A stretch of DNA of 64,000 nucleotides from Schaalia sp. ORNL0103 (GTDB taxonomy: Bacteria > Actinomycetota > Actinomycetes > Actinomycetales > Actinomycetaceae): NCBI RefSeq assembly GCF_019429565.1, contig NZ_JAHXSA010000002.1, positions 186,001-250,000 on the forward strand, in the 5' to 3' direction. Every line of letters starts with the position of its first letter. Within the stretch, counting starts at the first letter, position 1. The notes beneath the pieces were generated by a model. The model was not told where the DNA came from, did no database searches, and worked only from the letters and a program-made list of their open reading frames with translations. Below are positions 47,360 through 55,090 of the stretch, piece after piece. A program made the position numbers and the translations under genes.

Positions 47360-48745
47360 GTGACCACTAACGAAACCGCATTTTCCCAAGCAAAAGCCGT
47401 CATCCCCGGCGGCGTCGACTCGCCCGTGCGCGCCTTCGGCGGCGTCGGCGGCACCCCGCGCTTCATCGCGAGCGCGAGTGGCGCGCGCGTCACCGACGTC
47501 GAGGGACGTTCCTATGTGGACCTTGTTGGCTCGTGGGGCCCGGCGCTGCTTGGCCACGCACACCCCGAGGTGGTGGCAGCCGTCCAGGAGGCGGCCTCGC
47601 GTGGCCTGTCCTTCGGTGCACCCACCGAAACTGAGACGCTGCTGGCCAGCGCCGTGCGCGAGCGCGTGCCCTTCGCGCAGCGCGTCCGCTTCGTGTCCAC
47701 GGGCACCGAGGCGACGATGACGGCGATCCGCCTGGCGCGCGGCGCCACCGGGCGTGACCTCATCGTGAAATTCGCCGGCAATTACCACGGCCATTCCGAC
47801 GGCCTGCTCGCTGCCGCCGGGTCGGGCGTCGCCACCGGCGGCCTGCCCGGGTCGGCCGGCGTCCCCGAGGCCATCACCGCCCAGACGATCGTCCTGCCCT
47901 ACAACGATGTCGATGCCCTGCGCGCGTGCTTCGAGCAGGCGGGTAGCAGTATTGCCGCCGTCATCTTCGAGGGCGCCCCCGCCAACATGGGCACGGTCCC
48001 GCCCCACCCCGGGTGGAACCGCGAGATCCGCCGCCTGTGCACCGCGCACGGCGCGCTCATGATCCTCGACGAGGTCCTCACCGGCTTCCGCGTTGACCCC
48101 GCCGGCTGGTGGGGCCTCGAGGCCGTGGCCGGGTGGGTCGACGGCGCGCCCTCGGTCCGCTACAGCGCCGGTTTTGTTGACGTGTCCTGCGTGGAGGGCG
48201 CCGACTGGGTGCCCGACCTGGTGACCTTCGGCAAGGTCGTGGGCGGCGGTATGCCCCTGGCGGCCGTTGCTGGGCGTGCGGACGTCATGGACCTGCTGGC
48301 CCCCCTGGGCCCCGTCTACCAGGCGGGCACGCTCTCGGGCAATCCCCTGGCCACGGTCGCCGGCCTGCGCACCCTCGAACTCGCTGATCAGGGTGTGTAC
48401 GACCGCGTGAACGCCTCCGCGCAGGAGATCAGCACGATCGTGTCGGACGCGCTCAGCGCTGCCGGCGTCGCGCACCGCGTCCAGCGCACGGGATCCCTGT
48501 TCTCCGTCATGTTCGGCGAGGCCGCGGCCTCCTCGGGCGTGTACGACTACGACCAGGCGCGCGCCCAGGAGGCGTGGCGCTACGCCCCCTTCTTCCACTC
48601 GTTCCTGTCCTCGGGTGTGGCCCTGCCGCCCTCGGTGTACGAGGGGTGGTTCGTGTCCGGCGCTCACGGCGAGGCGGAGCTGGAAGCCATCGCCGCCGCG
48701 GCTCCGGCCGCCGCGCAGGCCGCCGCTGCGGCTCAGCCGGAGTGA
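47360..48745 (+). CDS. hemL: Glutamate-1-semialdehyde 2,1-aminomutase
   Basis: A 461-residue PLP enzyme making aminolevulinate. [40 protein letters not shown] and the PLP lysine in [15 protein letters not shown]. An insert of about 20 residues ([20 protein letters not shown]) precedes the lysine. GTG 47360 has GAAGGTAGCC upstream and gives [11 protein letters not shown]; an in-frame GTG 12 bases earlier lacks a site. Last gene of the operon. The tail is Ala-rich. Confidence 0.95.
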   Translation: MTTNETAFSQAKAVIPGGVDSPVRAFGGVGGTPRFIASASGARVTDVEGRSYVDLVGSWGPALLGHAHPEVVAAVQEAASRGLSFGAPTETETLLASAVRERVPFAQRVRFVSTGTEATMTAIRLARGATGRDLIVKFAGNYHGHSDGLLAAAGSGVATGGLPGSAGVPEAITAQTIVLPYNDVDALRACFEQAGSSIAAVIFEGAPANMGTVPPHPGWNREIRRLCTAHGALMILDEVLTGFRVDPAGWWGLEAVAGWVDGAPSVRYSAGFVDVSCVEGADWVPDLVTFGKVVGGGMPLAAVAGRADVMDLLAPLGPVYQAGTLSGNPLATVAGLRTLELADQGVYDRVNASAQEISTIVSDALSAAGVAHRVQRTGSLFSVMFGEAAASSGVYDYDQARAQEAWRYAPFFHSFLSSGVALPPSVYEGWFVSGAHGEAELEAIAAAAPAAAQAAAAAQPE

Positions 48746-48780
48746 TCGACTGCGTCGCGGCGACCGTGCCGTGAACGGCT

Positions 48781-48820
48781 GAGGGGTGGGGATCCCGGTG
48801 GGTCCCCACCCCTCGTCTTT
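48781..48820 (+). terminator. Rho-independent terminator of the haem operon
   Basis: A 12-bp stem GAGGGGTGGGGA/TCCCCACCCCTC with an inner TCCC/GGG pairing, then GTCTTTT. Confidence 0.88.
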
Positions 48821-48880
48821 TCCGTTGGCGGGTGGATTGCGCGTGCTGCTCGGTGGTGGTTGCTGGCGTCAGTGAGTTTG

Positions 48881-49354
48881 TTATGGGTAATTCCGTTTGG
48901 TGAATGTGGGGTCTGGGTCAAAGCAGAATGTTGCTTTTCCTGGGTTGGGGGTGAACCAGACGATGTCTGAGTGGGCTTCCTTGAGGGTGAAGGTGCCGAC
49001 CCCCTCGATGGTCGTAGATTCTCCTAGGCGGAGTTGTGGGGAGTGAGCGAAGTTGTCGATTTCATTCCCCCTCTGTGCAGCTAGGCCGAAGTCGCCAGTT
49101 TCTACTCCCATGTTGATCTCACCTCCAGCAATGAAATCGACCGGTGCTCCGTCTGATAAATGCCCTAACAGTTCTGGTGGTTTGTTGGGATAACCTCCTA
49201 CCAAGTATTTGTCGTCGCAGGAAATGAGGGTGCCTGTTTGGAATCGTTTCCAGGGCCAGGCGTAGGCGATGTGAGCGTAGGTCCAGGGGATGACGAAGGC
49301 CAGGACGAGGACGGCCACGACGATGGCGCGAATGCGTGCGGGTCTGTTGCTCAT
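48881..49354 (-). CDS. Putative immunity-type membrane protein, paralog 1 (most diverged)
   Basis: A 157-residue protein starting MSNRPARIRAIVVAV. One N-terminal helix, the YAHIAYAWPWK exit, and an outside domain of about 115 residues. It has the shared C-terminal end GVGTFTLKEAHSDIVWFTP and FCFDPDPTF. The middle (ISCDDKYLVGGYPNKPPE, FIAGGEINMGVETGDFG) differs from the other three copies. Last of four tandem paralogs downstream of the protease toxin. Function as immunity protein is inferred from position; no family is recognised. GC is lower than in neighbours. Confidence 0.7.
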   Translation of the reverse strand: MSNRPARIRAIVVAVLVLAFVIPWTYAHIAYAWPWKRFQTGTLISCDDKYLVGGYPNKPPELLGHLSDGAPVDFIAGGEINMGVETGDFGLAAQRGNEIDNFAHSPQLRLGESTTIEGVGTFTLKEAHSDIVWFTPNPGKATFCFDPDPTFTKRNYP

Positions 49355-49397
49355 GGGTTTGGTTCCGTGGTGATGGGCGGTGTCATCCGTGAGTTTG

Positions 49398-49886
49398 TTA
49401 TGGGAAGTCACGGAAGGTGAATGTGGGGTCTGGGTCAAAGCAGAAGGTTGCTTTTCCTGGGTTGGGGGTGAACCAGACGATGTCGGAGTGGGCTTCTTTC
49501 AGGGTGAAGGTGCCGACCCCCTCGACGGTGATGCTGTCACCCCGGTGTAGGTCTTTGGCCTGGCCGATTAAGTCGTAGTGGTCATAACCGGTGAGTGCTG
49601 ACAAGCCGAAGGAGCCGAGTTGGCGTCCCATGGAGACTTTTCCTGTTATGCCAACGAAAACGAGGCGCCCATCGGAGAGTGTTCCCAATTTCATGGATCG
49701 TTGCTTGTCGTATTGGGTGAGGTAGTACTTGCCGGTGCAGGCGTCGCCCTCGGTTTTTTCTTTCCAGTCCCAGGAGTAGGCGATGTGTGCGTAGGTCCAG
49801 GGGACGACGAACGCCAGGATGAGGACGGCCACGACGATGGTGCGGACGCCTGCGGGTCTGCGTGTGCGTGCAGGTGTGGTGCTCAT
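49398..49886 (-). CDS. Putative immunity-type membrane protein, paralog 2
   Basis: A 162-residue protein with Arg-rich start, one helix (IVVAVLILAFVVPWTYAHIA), then DACTGKYYLTQYDKQRS, LGTLSDGR, VSMGRQLGSFGLS and LHRGDSITVEGVGTFTL. The end is as in the other copies. ATG 49886 was chosen because it starts the paralogous region; the upstream frame is the translation of paralog 3 in another phase. About 43 bases from paralog 1. Confidence 0.72.
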   Translation of the reverse strand: MSTTPARTRRPAGVRTIVVAVLILAFVVPWTYAHIAYSWDWKEKTEGDACTGKYYLTQYDKQRSMKLGTLSDGRLVFVGITGKVSMGRQLGSFGLSALTGYDHYDLIGQAKDLHRGDSITVEGVGTFTLKEAHSDIVWFTPNPGKATFCFDPDPTFTFRDFP

Positions 49887-49929
49887 GGTTGTGCTTCTGT
49901 GTTGAAGGTTGTCAGCGTCGCTGCGTTCG

Positions 49930-50412
49930 TTACGGGTAGCTCTGTTTGGTGAATGTGGGGTCTGGGTCAAAGCAGAATGTTGCTTTCCCTGGGTTCGGGG
50001 TGAACCAGACGATGTCTGAATGGGCTTCCTTGAGGGTGAAGGTGCCGACCCCGTCAATGGTGGCGCTGTCGCCGCGGTGAAGATTTCTAGCGCTTCCGAG
50101 GGTGTCGGAGTGGTCGTTGTCGTCGAATGCTGACACACCGAAGGAGCCGATCTGGCGTCCCATGGAGACTTCTCCGGAGATGCCGACCAAAACGACGCGT
50201 CCATCGGAGAGCGTTCCCAGTTCTAAGGATCGTTGCTTGTCGTATGGGGTGAGGTAGTACTTGCCGGTGCAGGCGTCGTCTGTGGATTGTTCTTTCCAGT
50301 CCCAGGAGTAGGCGATGTGTGCGTAGGTCCAGGGGATGGCGAACGCCAGGACGAGGACGGCCACGACGAGGGCGCGGATGCGTGCGCGTGTGCGTGTGGG
50401 TCTGTTGCTCAT
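49930..50412 (-). CDS. Putative immunity-type membrane protein, paralog 3
   Basis: A 160-residue protein. MSNRPTRTRARIRALVVAV leads into the helix, then YAHIAYSWDWKEQSTDDACTG in two parts, YYLTPYDKQRSLELGTLSDG, SMGRQIGSFGVSAFDDND, and the common C-terminus. It is most similar to paralog 2. Topology predicts the large domain outside the membrane. Confidence 0.72.
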   Translation of the reverse strand: MSNRPTRTRARIRALVVAVLVLAFAIPWTYAHIAYSWDWKEQSTDDACTGKYYLTPYDKQRSLELGTLSDGRVVLVGISGEVSMGRQIGSFGVSAFDDNDHSDTLGSARNLHRGDSATIDGVGTFTLKEAHSDIVWFTPNPGKATFCFDPDPTFTKQSYP

Positions 50413-50440
50413 GGGTGTGCTTCTGTGGTGGTTGCTGGCG

Positions 50441-50941
50441 TCAGTGGCCTTGTTGTGCGAAGTTGTTCAATGTGAATGTGGGGTCTGGGTTGAAGCAGAA
50501 CAGTGCTTTTCCTGGGTTGGGGGTGAACCAGACGATGTCTGAGTGGGCTTCCTTGAGGGTGAAGGTACCGACCCCTTCGATGGTGGCGCTGTCGCCCCGA
50601 TGGAGGCCTTTTGCCTGGCCGAGTGGGGCAGATCTATCAGTGTCCGTACTGACGGACAATCCGAAAGAGGCGATTTCGCGTCCCATGGAAACTTCTCCTG
50701 TGCTGCCCATGTAAACCGTACGTCCATCAGAAAGGGTGCCCAGGGAAATGGTTCGCTCCTTATCGTATTGGGTGACGTAGTACTTGCCGGTGCAGGCGTC
50801 GCCCTCGGTTTTTTCTTTCCAGGGCCAGGAGTAAGCGATGTGCGCGTAGGTCCAGGGGATGACGAACGCCAGGACGAGGACGGCCACGACGACGGCTCGG
50901 ATGAGTGCGGGTGTGCGTGTGCGTGCGGGTCTGATGCTCAT
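50441..50941 (-). CDS. Putative immunity-type membrane protein, paralog 4 (toxin-proximal)
   Basis: A 166-residue protein starting MSIRPARTRTPALIRAVVV. Its ATG overlaps the toxin stop (ATGA), so it is translated with the toxin, as expected of a cognate immunity gene. Helix, DACTGKYYVTQYDKERTI, VSMGREIASFGLSVS and the common end GVGTFTLKEAHSDIVWFTP, with FNPDPTF in place of FDPDPTF and a unique NNFAQQGH tail. Confidence 0.75.
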   Translation of the reverse strand: MSIRPARTRTPALIRAVVVAVLVLAFVIPWTYAHIAYSWPWKEKTEGDACTGKYYVTQYDKERTISLGTLSDGRTVYMGSTGEVSMGREIASFGLSVSTDTDRSAPLGQAKGLHRGDSATIEGVGTFTLKEAHSDIVWFTPNPGKALFCFNPDPTFTLNNFAQQGH

Positions 50942-52260
50942 GGGATGAACCCCACGGTCACATCGCCATAGTTGGCGTAGAACTCTTCCCAGCTGATCGT
51001 GAAGGTTGCTCCCGTTCTGCCGCCACTGCCACCGCTGCGATTGTTGTGGCCCCATGGGTTGATGAGAGTCACGCCGTTCTCATCCGCTGCGGCCACCGTG
51101 TAGACGTGGCTGGAAGCGATCTTGATATTCTCTTGGTTGCCGTCGGCTGTAACCTGTGCATCTCCGGCGAAGAGGCTGGATTCGGCGACGACTGGATGCC
51201 CCGAGTTAATCGCCGCAATGGTCTTATCTTTAATGATTCCACGATAGGCACTAACGTTCACGAGAGGGATCCCCGGAATGCCGGAGATTTTCTGCATGGT
51301 GATTGCTGAGAAGCTCGCCGACGCTCCTGCGTGGGGGAACATGCTCTTCGTTCCTCCATCGTGGGACTGAATGAAGGCTTTCTCGAAGACGGAAGCGAGA
51401 TCCGCCTTGGGCGTTCTCCCGGCTGTGTCGCCATACAGCATGACGTCCTGGACGAATACGCGCTTTTCGTTTCTCCCGTATCCCGGGAAATCCACGAAGT
51501 ACCCGTCGATCTTTCCTTGTGCGTTGTAGTGCGGCGTGACCAGGCTCGCCAGGTATTTGCGGCCCTCCTCGGTCTGGTTATAAGCATTCAGGGTGGACAA
51601 TAGATGGCAGTCGCCGATGTGGCCCTGATCGATATTAAACAGTGGCTTCGATGGATCCTTCAGGCGCTTGTGGATGTCCTCGAGCTCCTGTTGCGACATC
51701 ATGCGCGTGTCTCCGAGGTCTACGTCGTCCATTTTTCCATCGCCATCGATGTCGATGTGGTTGTGATCCTCGGGAGTGAAGTAGAGGGCTTCTTTCAAAG
51801 AAGCAGCGGTATTGAGGGCCTCGTTTGAGAGCAAGCCCTTTACGATGCTGTACAAAAACCCCAGTTCTGCCAGTTTCTTCTTGTATTCCTCCCAGCGCGC
51901 TTTGTTATTGAGGAAGGAGAGTGGCTGAAAGTCATCCCACAGGTCATCTGCCTGCCCCCGGATGGAATCGACCTTCTGCTTCGCTTCTTCGAGCTTGAAG
52001 TAGTAATTCTTCAGTGCATCTGCTGCCTGGAGGGTTCCATCGCTCCAGCGGATGAGCTCGGGTAGTTCCTTGTTCTTGCTGTCGATGAAGGCGACTTTGG
52101 CCGCACCTTGCCAGTCTGCGAGGGCGATGGTCAATGTGGAGATGTCGTCGTGGAGCGATTTAATGTCTCGTGACCGGTTGCGCATTTCGTTTTGGCACGC
52201 CCAGATAGATCCGAGATCGCCAGGAAGCTGAGGAAATAAATATGCGAGTGGTGAATGCAT
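50938..52260 (-). CDS. WXG-type secreted protein with C-terminal calpain-like cysteine protease domain (putative T7SS toxin)
   Basis: A 440-residue protein. Residues 20-150 are helical with Trp50-Gln-Gly52 in a WXG turn, as in type VII secretion (LXG/WXG-type) substrates. Residues 150-180 include DIDGDGKMDDVDLGD, which resembles a calcium-binding DxDxDG loop. From about 205 the sequence is calpain-like: Cys218 in QGHIGDCHLLS, His385 in SSHVYTVAA, and Asn401 in LINPWGHN form the C-H-N triad. ATG 52260 follows GAGGCAGCC. The longer frame upstream is the frameshifted partner gene. Protease toxin is inference; no target is known. Confidence 0.75.
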   Translation of the reverse strand: MHSPLAYLFPQLPGDLGSIWACQNEMRNRSRDIKSLHDDISTLTIALADWQGAAKVAFIDSKNKELPELIRWSDGTLQAADALKNYYFKLEEAKQKVDSIRGQADDLWDDFQPLSFLNNKARWEEYKKKLAELGFLYSIVKGLLSNEALNTAASLKEALYFTPEDHNHIDIDGDGKMDDVDLGDTRMMSQQELEDIHKRLKDPSKPLFNIDQGHIGDCHLLSTLNAYNQTEEGRKYLASLVTPHYNAQGKIDGYFVDFPGYGRNEKRVFVQDVMLYGDTAGRTPKADLASVFEKAFIQSHDGGTKSMFPHAGASASFSAITMQKISGIPGIPLVNVSAYRGIIKDKTIAAINSGHPVVAESSLFAGDAQVTADGNQENIKIASSHVYTVAAADENGVTLINPWGHNNRSGGSGGRTGATFTISWEEFYANYGDVTVGFIP

Positions 52261-52273
52261 GGCTGCCTCGTTT

Positions 52274-52569
52274 CTACAGCTTTGAGAAGATCGACTTGAA
52301 GGTCTCGGCGATCTCGTCGTCCATGTCCTCGGTAGCCTGCGCTGTGTCGCGCAGCGCGCCTGAGGTCTTGTCGAGCCAATGTTTTGCAGCATCCGAGTGG
52401 GTGCGATACATGGTGGTGAAGTAGCCGAGGGCGGAAGAGACAGCGTCGTCGCCGCAGTCGAGGAAAAGGCTTGGCTTCTGAAGTTTGAACTCGGACATGT
52501 TGTCAGAGAGCTGGTGTACCGTGTCCGCCGCGGAGCGCACTTTTCCGTGTCCATCTGAAAATCGCTCAT
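52274..52569 (-). pseudogene. WXG100-like partner protein, apparently interrupted by a one-base frameshift
   Basis: ATG 52569 has a strong AAGGAGGATGTC site and codes MSDFQMDTEK, then the frame leaves the conserved path at an AAAA run (52541-52544 on the plus strand as TTTT). In the next frame, from 52540, it continues RSAADTVHQLSDNMSEF through to AETFKSIFSKL at 52274. One extra A would give a single protein of about 98 residues that looks like a small helical secretion partner (MSDFxxDTxxLRxAA style). It could be a real mutation, a phase-variable tract, programmed shifting or a sequencing error. Confidence 0.65.
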
Positions 52570-52880
52570 GACATCCTCCTTGATGTTGTGCTTAACAGAC
52601 GGACTTTAGTGGGGGAGAGCACAATATGCAAATCTCGGGTGAAGGGACTATGCGTGTTGCTGTGCTGCCCAGCTGGACATCAGACCGTGGTGCCTCCTGT
52701 TGATCCGTTTGGCGTCCGTACTGTGTCCAGGACGTTGCCTCTGGGCCTGCGGTGGCCCCTAGCCTTCGGAGGCTCACTGTTGGGCCTGACCATTGTGAGT
52801 TGGTGTCGCGCTGGGCCGCTGTTCCTTGGTGTCCGAGCCTCACTGTTGAACGCCGTGGTGCCCGACGCCGGGGGTGGTGT

Positions 52881-52957
52881 GGGGGTTTTGCACTACACGA
52901 GGTCCTCTGACAGCGTGTCGCCGGCGTGTCGCACCCTCATGTAGTGCAATTCCCCCC
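52881..52957 (+). repeat. Hairpin repeat R2, copy 3
   Basis: GGGGGTTTTGCACTAC...GTAGTGCAATTCCCCC, with GTGTCGCCGGCGTGTCGC in the centre. Best match to copy 1. Bases 52570-52880 before it hold no gene that I can support. Confidence 0.85.
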
Positions 52958-52984
52958 GCCCCGCAGGCTGTCTGAGGGGAGTGG

Positions 52985-53061
52985 CGCCCAAAATGCAGAC
53001 CACCTCGCCAAAAAACGGTGAAAAAGGACTGTTTTGGGTGAAGTGGTCTGCATTTTGGGCA
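52985..53061 (+). repeat. Hairpin repeat R5, copy 3 (most perfect arms)
   Basis: CGCCCAAAATGCAGACCAC and GTGGTCTGCATTTTGGGC are 18-base inverted arms around AAAACGGTGAAAAAGGAC. Confidence 0.88.
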
Positions 53062-53144
53062 ACTCGGAGGGTAAAAACTGCTCGCGTACACGTCGGCGGG
53101 AATGTCGAGGTACTCGCAAACCAACAACAAGCTGAGCGCTCGCA

Positions 53145-53205
53145 CGTAAGCCCCTGTGCATGCGCGTTAACCCCTAGATACGCGCTCAAACCCCTAGACG
53201 TGTGT
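53145..53205 (+). repeat. R6-like motif cluster, degenerate copy
   Basis: Three forward units CGTAAGCCCCTG, CGTTAACCCCTAGA and CTCAAACCCCTAGA, then GGGCGGTGCTGCACCA, corresponding to the GGGCGGGGCTGCCCAG core. The inverted half is missing. It keeps the R2-R5-R6 order. Confidence 0.6.
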
Positions 53206-53258
53206 GTGGGCGGTGCTGCACCAACGAGGAAAACAAAGAGCCAAGAAGGCAACGAAAA

Positions 53259-53285
53259 AGCGTGACACCTTCGTGGTGTCACGCT
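53259..53285 (-). terminator. Rho-independent terminator of the small membrane-protein gene
   Basis: A perfect 11-bp stem around TTCGT; the minus strand then reads CTTTTTCGTT. Confidence 0.85.
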
Positions 53286-53327
53286 GGCGGGGGTGGGGCG
53301 CGTGTCGTTCACACGCCCCGCATTAGC

Positions 53328-53546
53328 TCAGGCGCGGGTGCGAGCGATCGAGAGAAGAGCGGGGGAAACGATCAGGGCGGTCAGAGCGATGACGATCGCG
53401 AAGACGACCGACGCGACGGAAGCAACCTGAAGGGCAGCGAACACGCCGAGGCCCGCGAGGACAACGATCAGAGCGATGAGAACGGAAGCCGAGGCGGTGG
53501 CCTGGGACATGGTGGGGGCGGTTTCAGCCTTGACGATCTGGTTCAT
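53328..53546 (-). CDS. Small two-helix membrane protein
   Basis: A 72-residue protein, ATG 53546 with ATAAGGAGAACCCC. After MNQIVKAETAPTMSQATA come two hydrophobic segments (VLIALIVVLAGLGVFAAL and SVVFAIVIALTALIVSPALL) and a short IARTRA tail. It has its own terminator. I do not recognise a family. The good ribosome site and terminator argue that it is a real gene. Confidence 0.7.
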   Translation of the reverse strand: MNQIVKAETAPTMSQATASASVLIALIVVLAGLGVFAALQVASVASVVFAIVIALTALIVSPALLSIARTRA

Positions 53547-53652
53547 GGGGTTCTCCTTATGAGTGTCTTCGCGCGGAAGCACGAAGCGCGCCCCGCACGC
53601 CAGCGTGTTTGTGGACCTGTTGGCCCGTGCCGCCCGGGTGGGCGACGGCATC

Positions 53653-53685
53653 AAAAAAGGGGGCTGACTCGTGGTCGCCCCCCTT
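53653..53685 (-). terminator. Terminator-like hairpin with T6 tail upstream of the small membrane-protein gene
   Basis: AAGGGGGC pairs with GCCCCCCTT (one bulge). On the minus strand it is followed by TTTTTT. It could end readthrough from cspA, or act as an attenuator about 105 bases before ATG 53546. Confidence 0.65.
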
Positions 53686-53843
53686 GGTGCAGTCACAATT
53701 CTACGCGGATTCCACCGCTCGGTCTATACCGCACAAGCACTTGTAAGGCATGGCACAGGCATCGTAAAAAGCTGTTAAAGCTCTGTTTTATCAACGAAAA
53801 AGGCATGCGTGAAGATCAGTGGAAAACATGTCAGTTCGTGCAA

Positions 53844-53876
53844 GTGTGCCCGAGTGGGGACTCCACCCGGGCACAC
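53844..53876 (-). terminator. Hairpin after the cold-shock gene
   Basis: GTGTGCCCG/CGGGCACAC with inner AGTGG/CCACT-like pairing, just past the cspA stop; no T-run. Confidence 0.6.
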
Positions 53877-53880
53877 AGTG

Positions 53881-54090
53881 TCACTCGGCTCGTGCCACAT
53901 TCATAGCTTGGAGGCCCTTTGGTCCTTCAATCGCCTCATATTCGACCTTCTCGCCCTCTAGAAGAGTGCGGCGCCCAGATTGGCCGATGATGTTTGAATA
54001 GTGCACGAAGACGTCGCCGGATTCGTCATCAGGAGTGATGAATCCGAAGCCTTTGGCGTCGTTGAACCACTTGATGGTCCCGGTAGCCAT
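53881..54090 (-). CDS. cspA: CspA-family cold-shock protein
   Basis: A 69-residue OB-fold RNA chaperone. [12 protein letters not shown] and DVFVHYSNI are the two RNA-binding motifs. The strong GAAGGAGGGCCC site and a 100-200 base upstream leader fit cold-shock genes. A longer frame upstream is not coding. Confidence 0.95.
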   Translation of the reverse strand: MATGTIKWFNDAKGFGFITPDDESGDVFVHYSNIIGQSGRRTLLEGEKVEYEAIEGPKGLQAMNVARAE

Positions 54091-54289
54091 GGGCCCTCCT
54101 TCGTGTTCGCCCCAACGCTGGGGCACCGTTCGGCCCCGTCTGCGGAGTCGACATGGTCCCGTTGCCCCTGCCCGGCATCGATGCCCCCCGGACTGGGCGT
54201 GCGGAATCACAGTTATACGGTACCGCACTCGCGGCGAAAATGTGGCTGACCTGCACAATCGTGACGAAGAAGTTTTCCGCGTGACGACG

Positions 54290-55090
54290 CTACTTAACTC
54301 CACTCAGTCGAACCGGAACGATCGCCTGCACGTCCTCTCCCTCGAAGGCGACGTTGCCGATCGCCACGTCTACGCCGAACACGCTCGCGAGGGTGTCCGC
54401 GTTCATGACGGAGGACGCCGGACCCACCACGGCCTCGTGAGTGGAGGAGAAGAGCGCGACCTGGTCCGCGACGCGCAGGGCGTGCGCCGGGTAGTGCGTG
54501 TTCATGATGACGGCGAGGCCTCGGTCCCGCACAAGGCGCTCGAGGAGTCCCAGGACGATGAGCTGGTTGCGGAAATCGAGGCCGGTCTCCGGCTCGTCGA
54601 GCACGAGGATGCGCGGGTCGGCGACGAGGGCGCGGGCGATGAGGATCATCTGGAACTGGCCGCCCGACATGGTCGCGCAGGGCATCTCGGCCAGGTGGGA
54701 GGCGCCCACCTCGTCGAGGACGTCGCGAGCCATGCGTTCCTCGCGCGCTCCGGGCTGTGCGAGGGTGCGCATGTGCGGGGCTCGCCCGACCATCACCATC
54801 TCGAGGCCGGTGAGCGCCACGTTCGATGCGTTGCGGGCCTGCGGCACGTAGGACAGGACGCGGCCCAGTGCGCGGGTTGACATCGACGAAATGGGGGTGC
54901 CGTCGATGAGTGTGTGCCCGCTGTCCCACTTCTGCAGGCCGATCATGGTGCGCAGCAGCGTCGTCTTGCCGGCGCCGTTGGGCCCTAGGATGGCCAGGAG
55001 TGAGCGCTCGGGCACCTCGAAGGACACGTTTGTCAGGATTGGGGAGGGGGCGCCCGGGTATGTGAAGGTCGCGTTTTCGACGCTGATCAT
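54290..55090 (-). CDS. ABC transporter ATP-binding protein, iron/siderophore (FecE) type
   Basis: A 266-residue ATPase. Walker [10 protein letters not shown], a Q-loop in YVPQARN, signature [15 protein letters not shown], Walker [13 protein letters not shown]. It overlaps the permease stop by ATGA. It powers the BtuF/FecB-like importer formed with the next two genes. The operon order is binding protein, permease, ATPase on the minus strand. Confidence 0.92.
   Translation of the reverse strand: MISVENATFTYPGAPSPILTNVSFEVPERSLLAILGPNGAGKTTLLRTMIGLQKWDSGHTLIDGTPISSMSTRALGRVLSYVPQARNASNVALTGLEMVMVGRAPHMRTLAQPGAREERMARDVLDEVGASHLAEMPCATMSGGQFQMILIARALVADPRILVLDEPETGLDFRNQLIVLGLLERLVRDRGLAVIMNTHYPAHALRVADQVALFSSTHEAVVGPASSVMNADTLASVFGVDVAIGNVAFEGEDVQAIVPVRLSGVK

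Noticed and set aside
52840-53312. Several minus-strand frames in the fourth repeat island
   Set aside because: They consist of R2, R5 and R6 repeat translations and change frame use between copies of the repeats.
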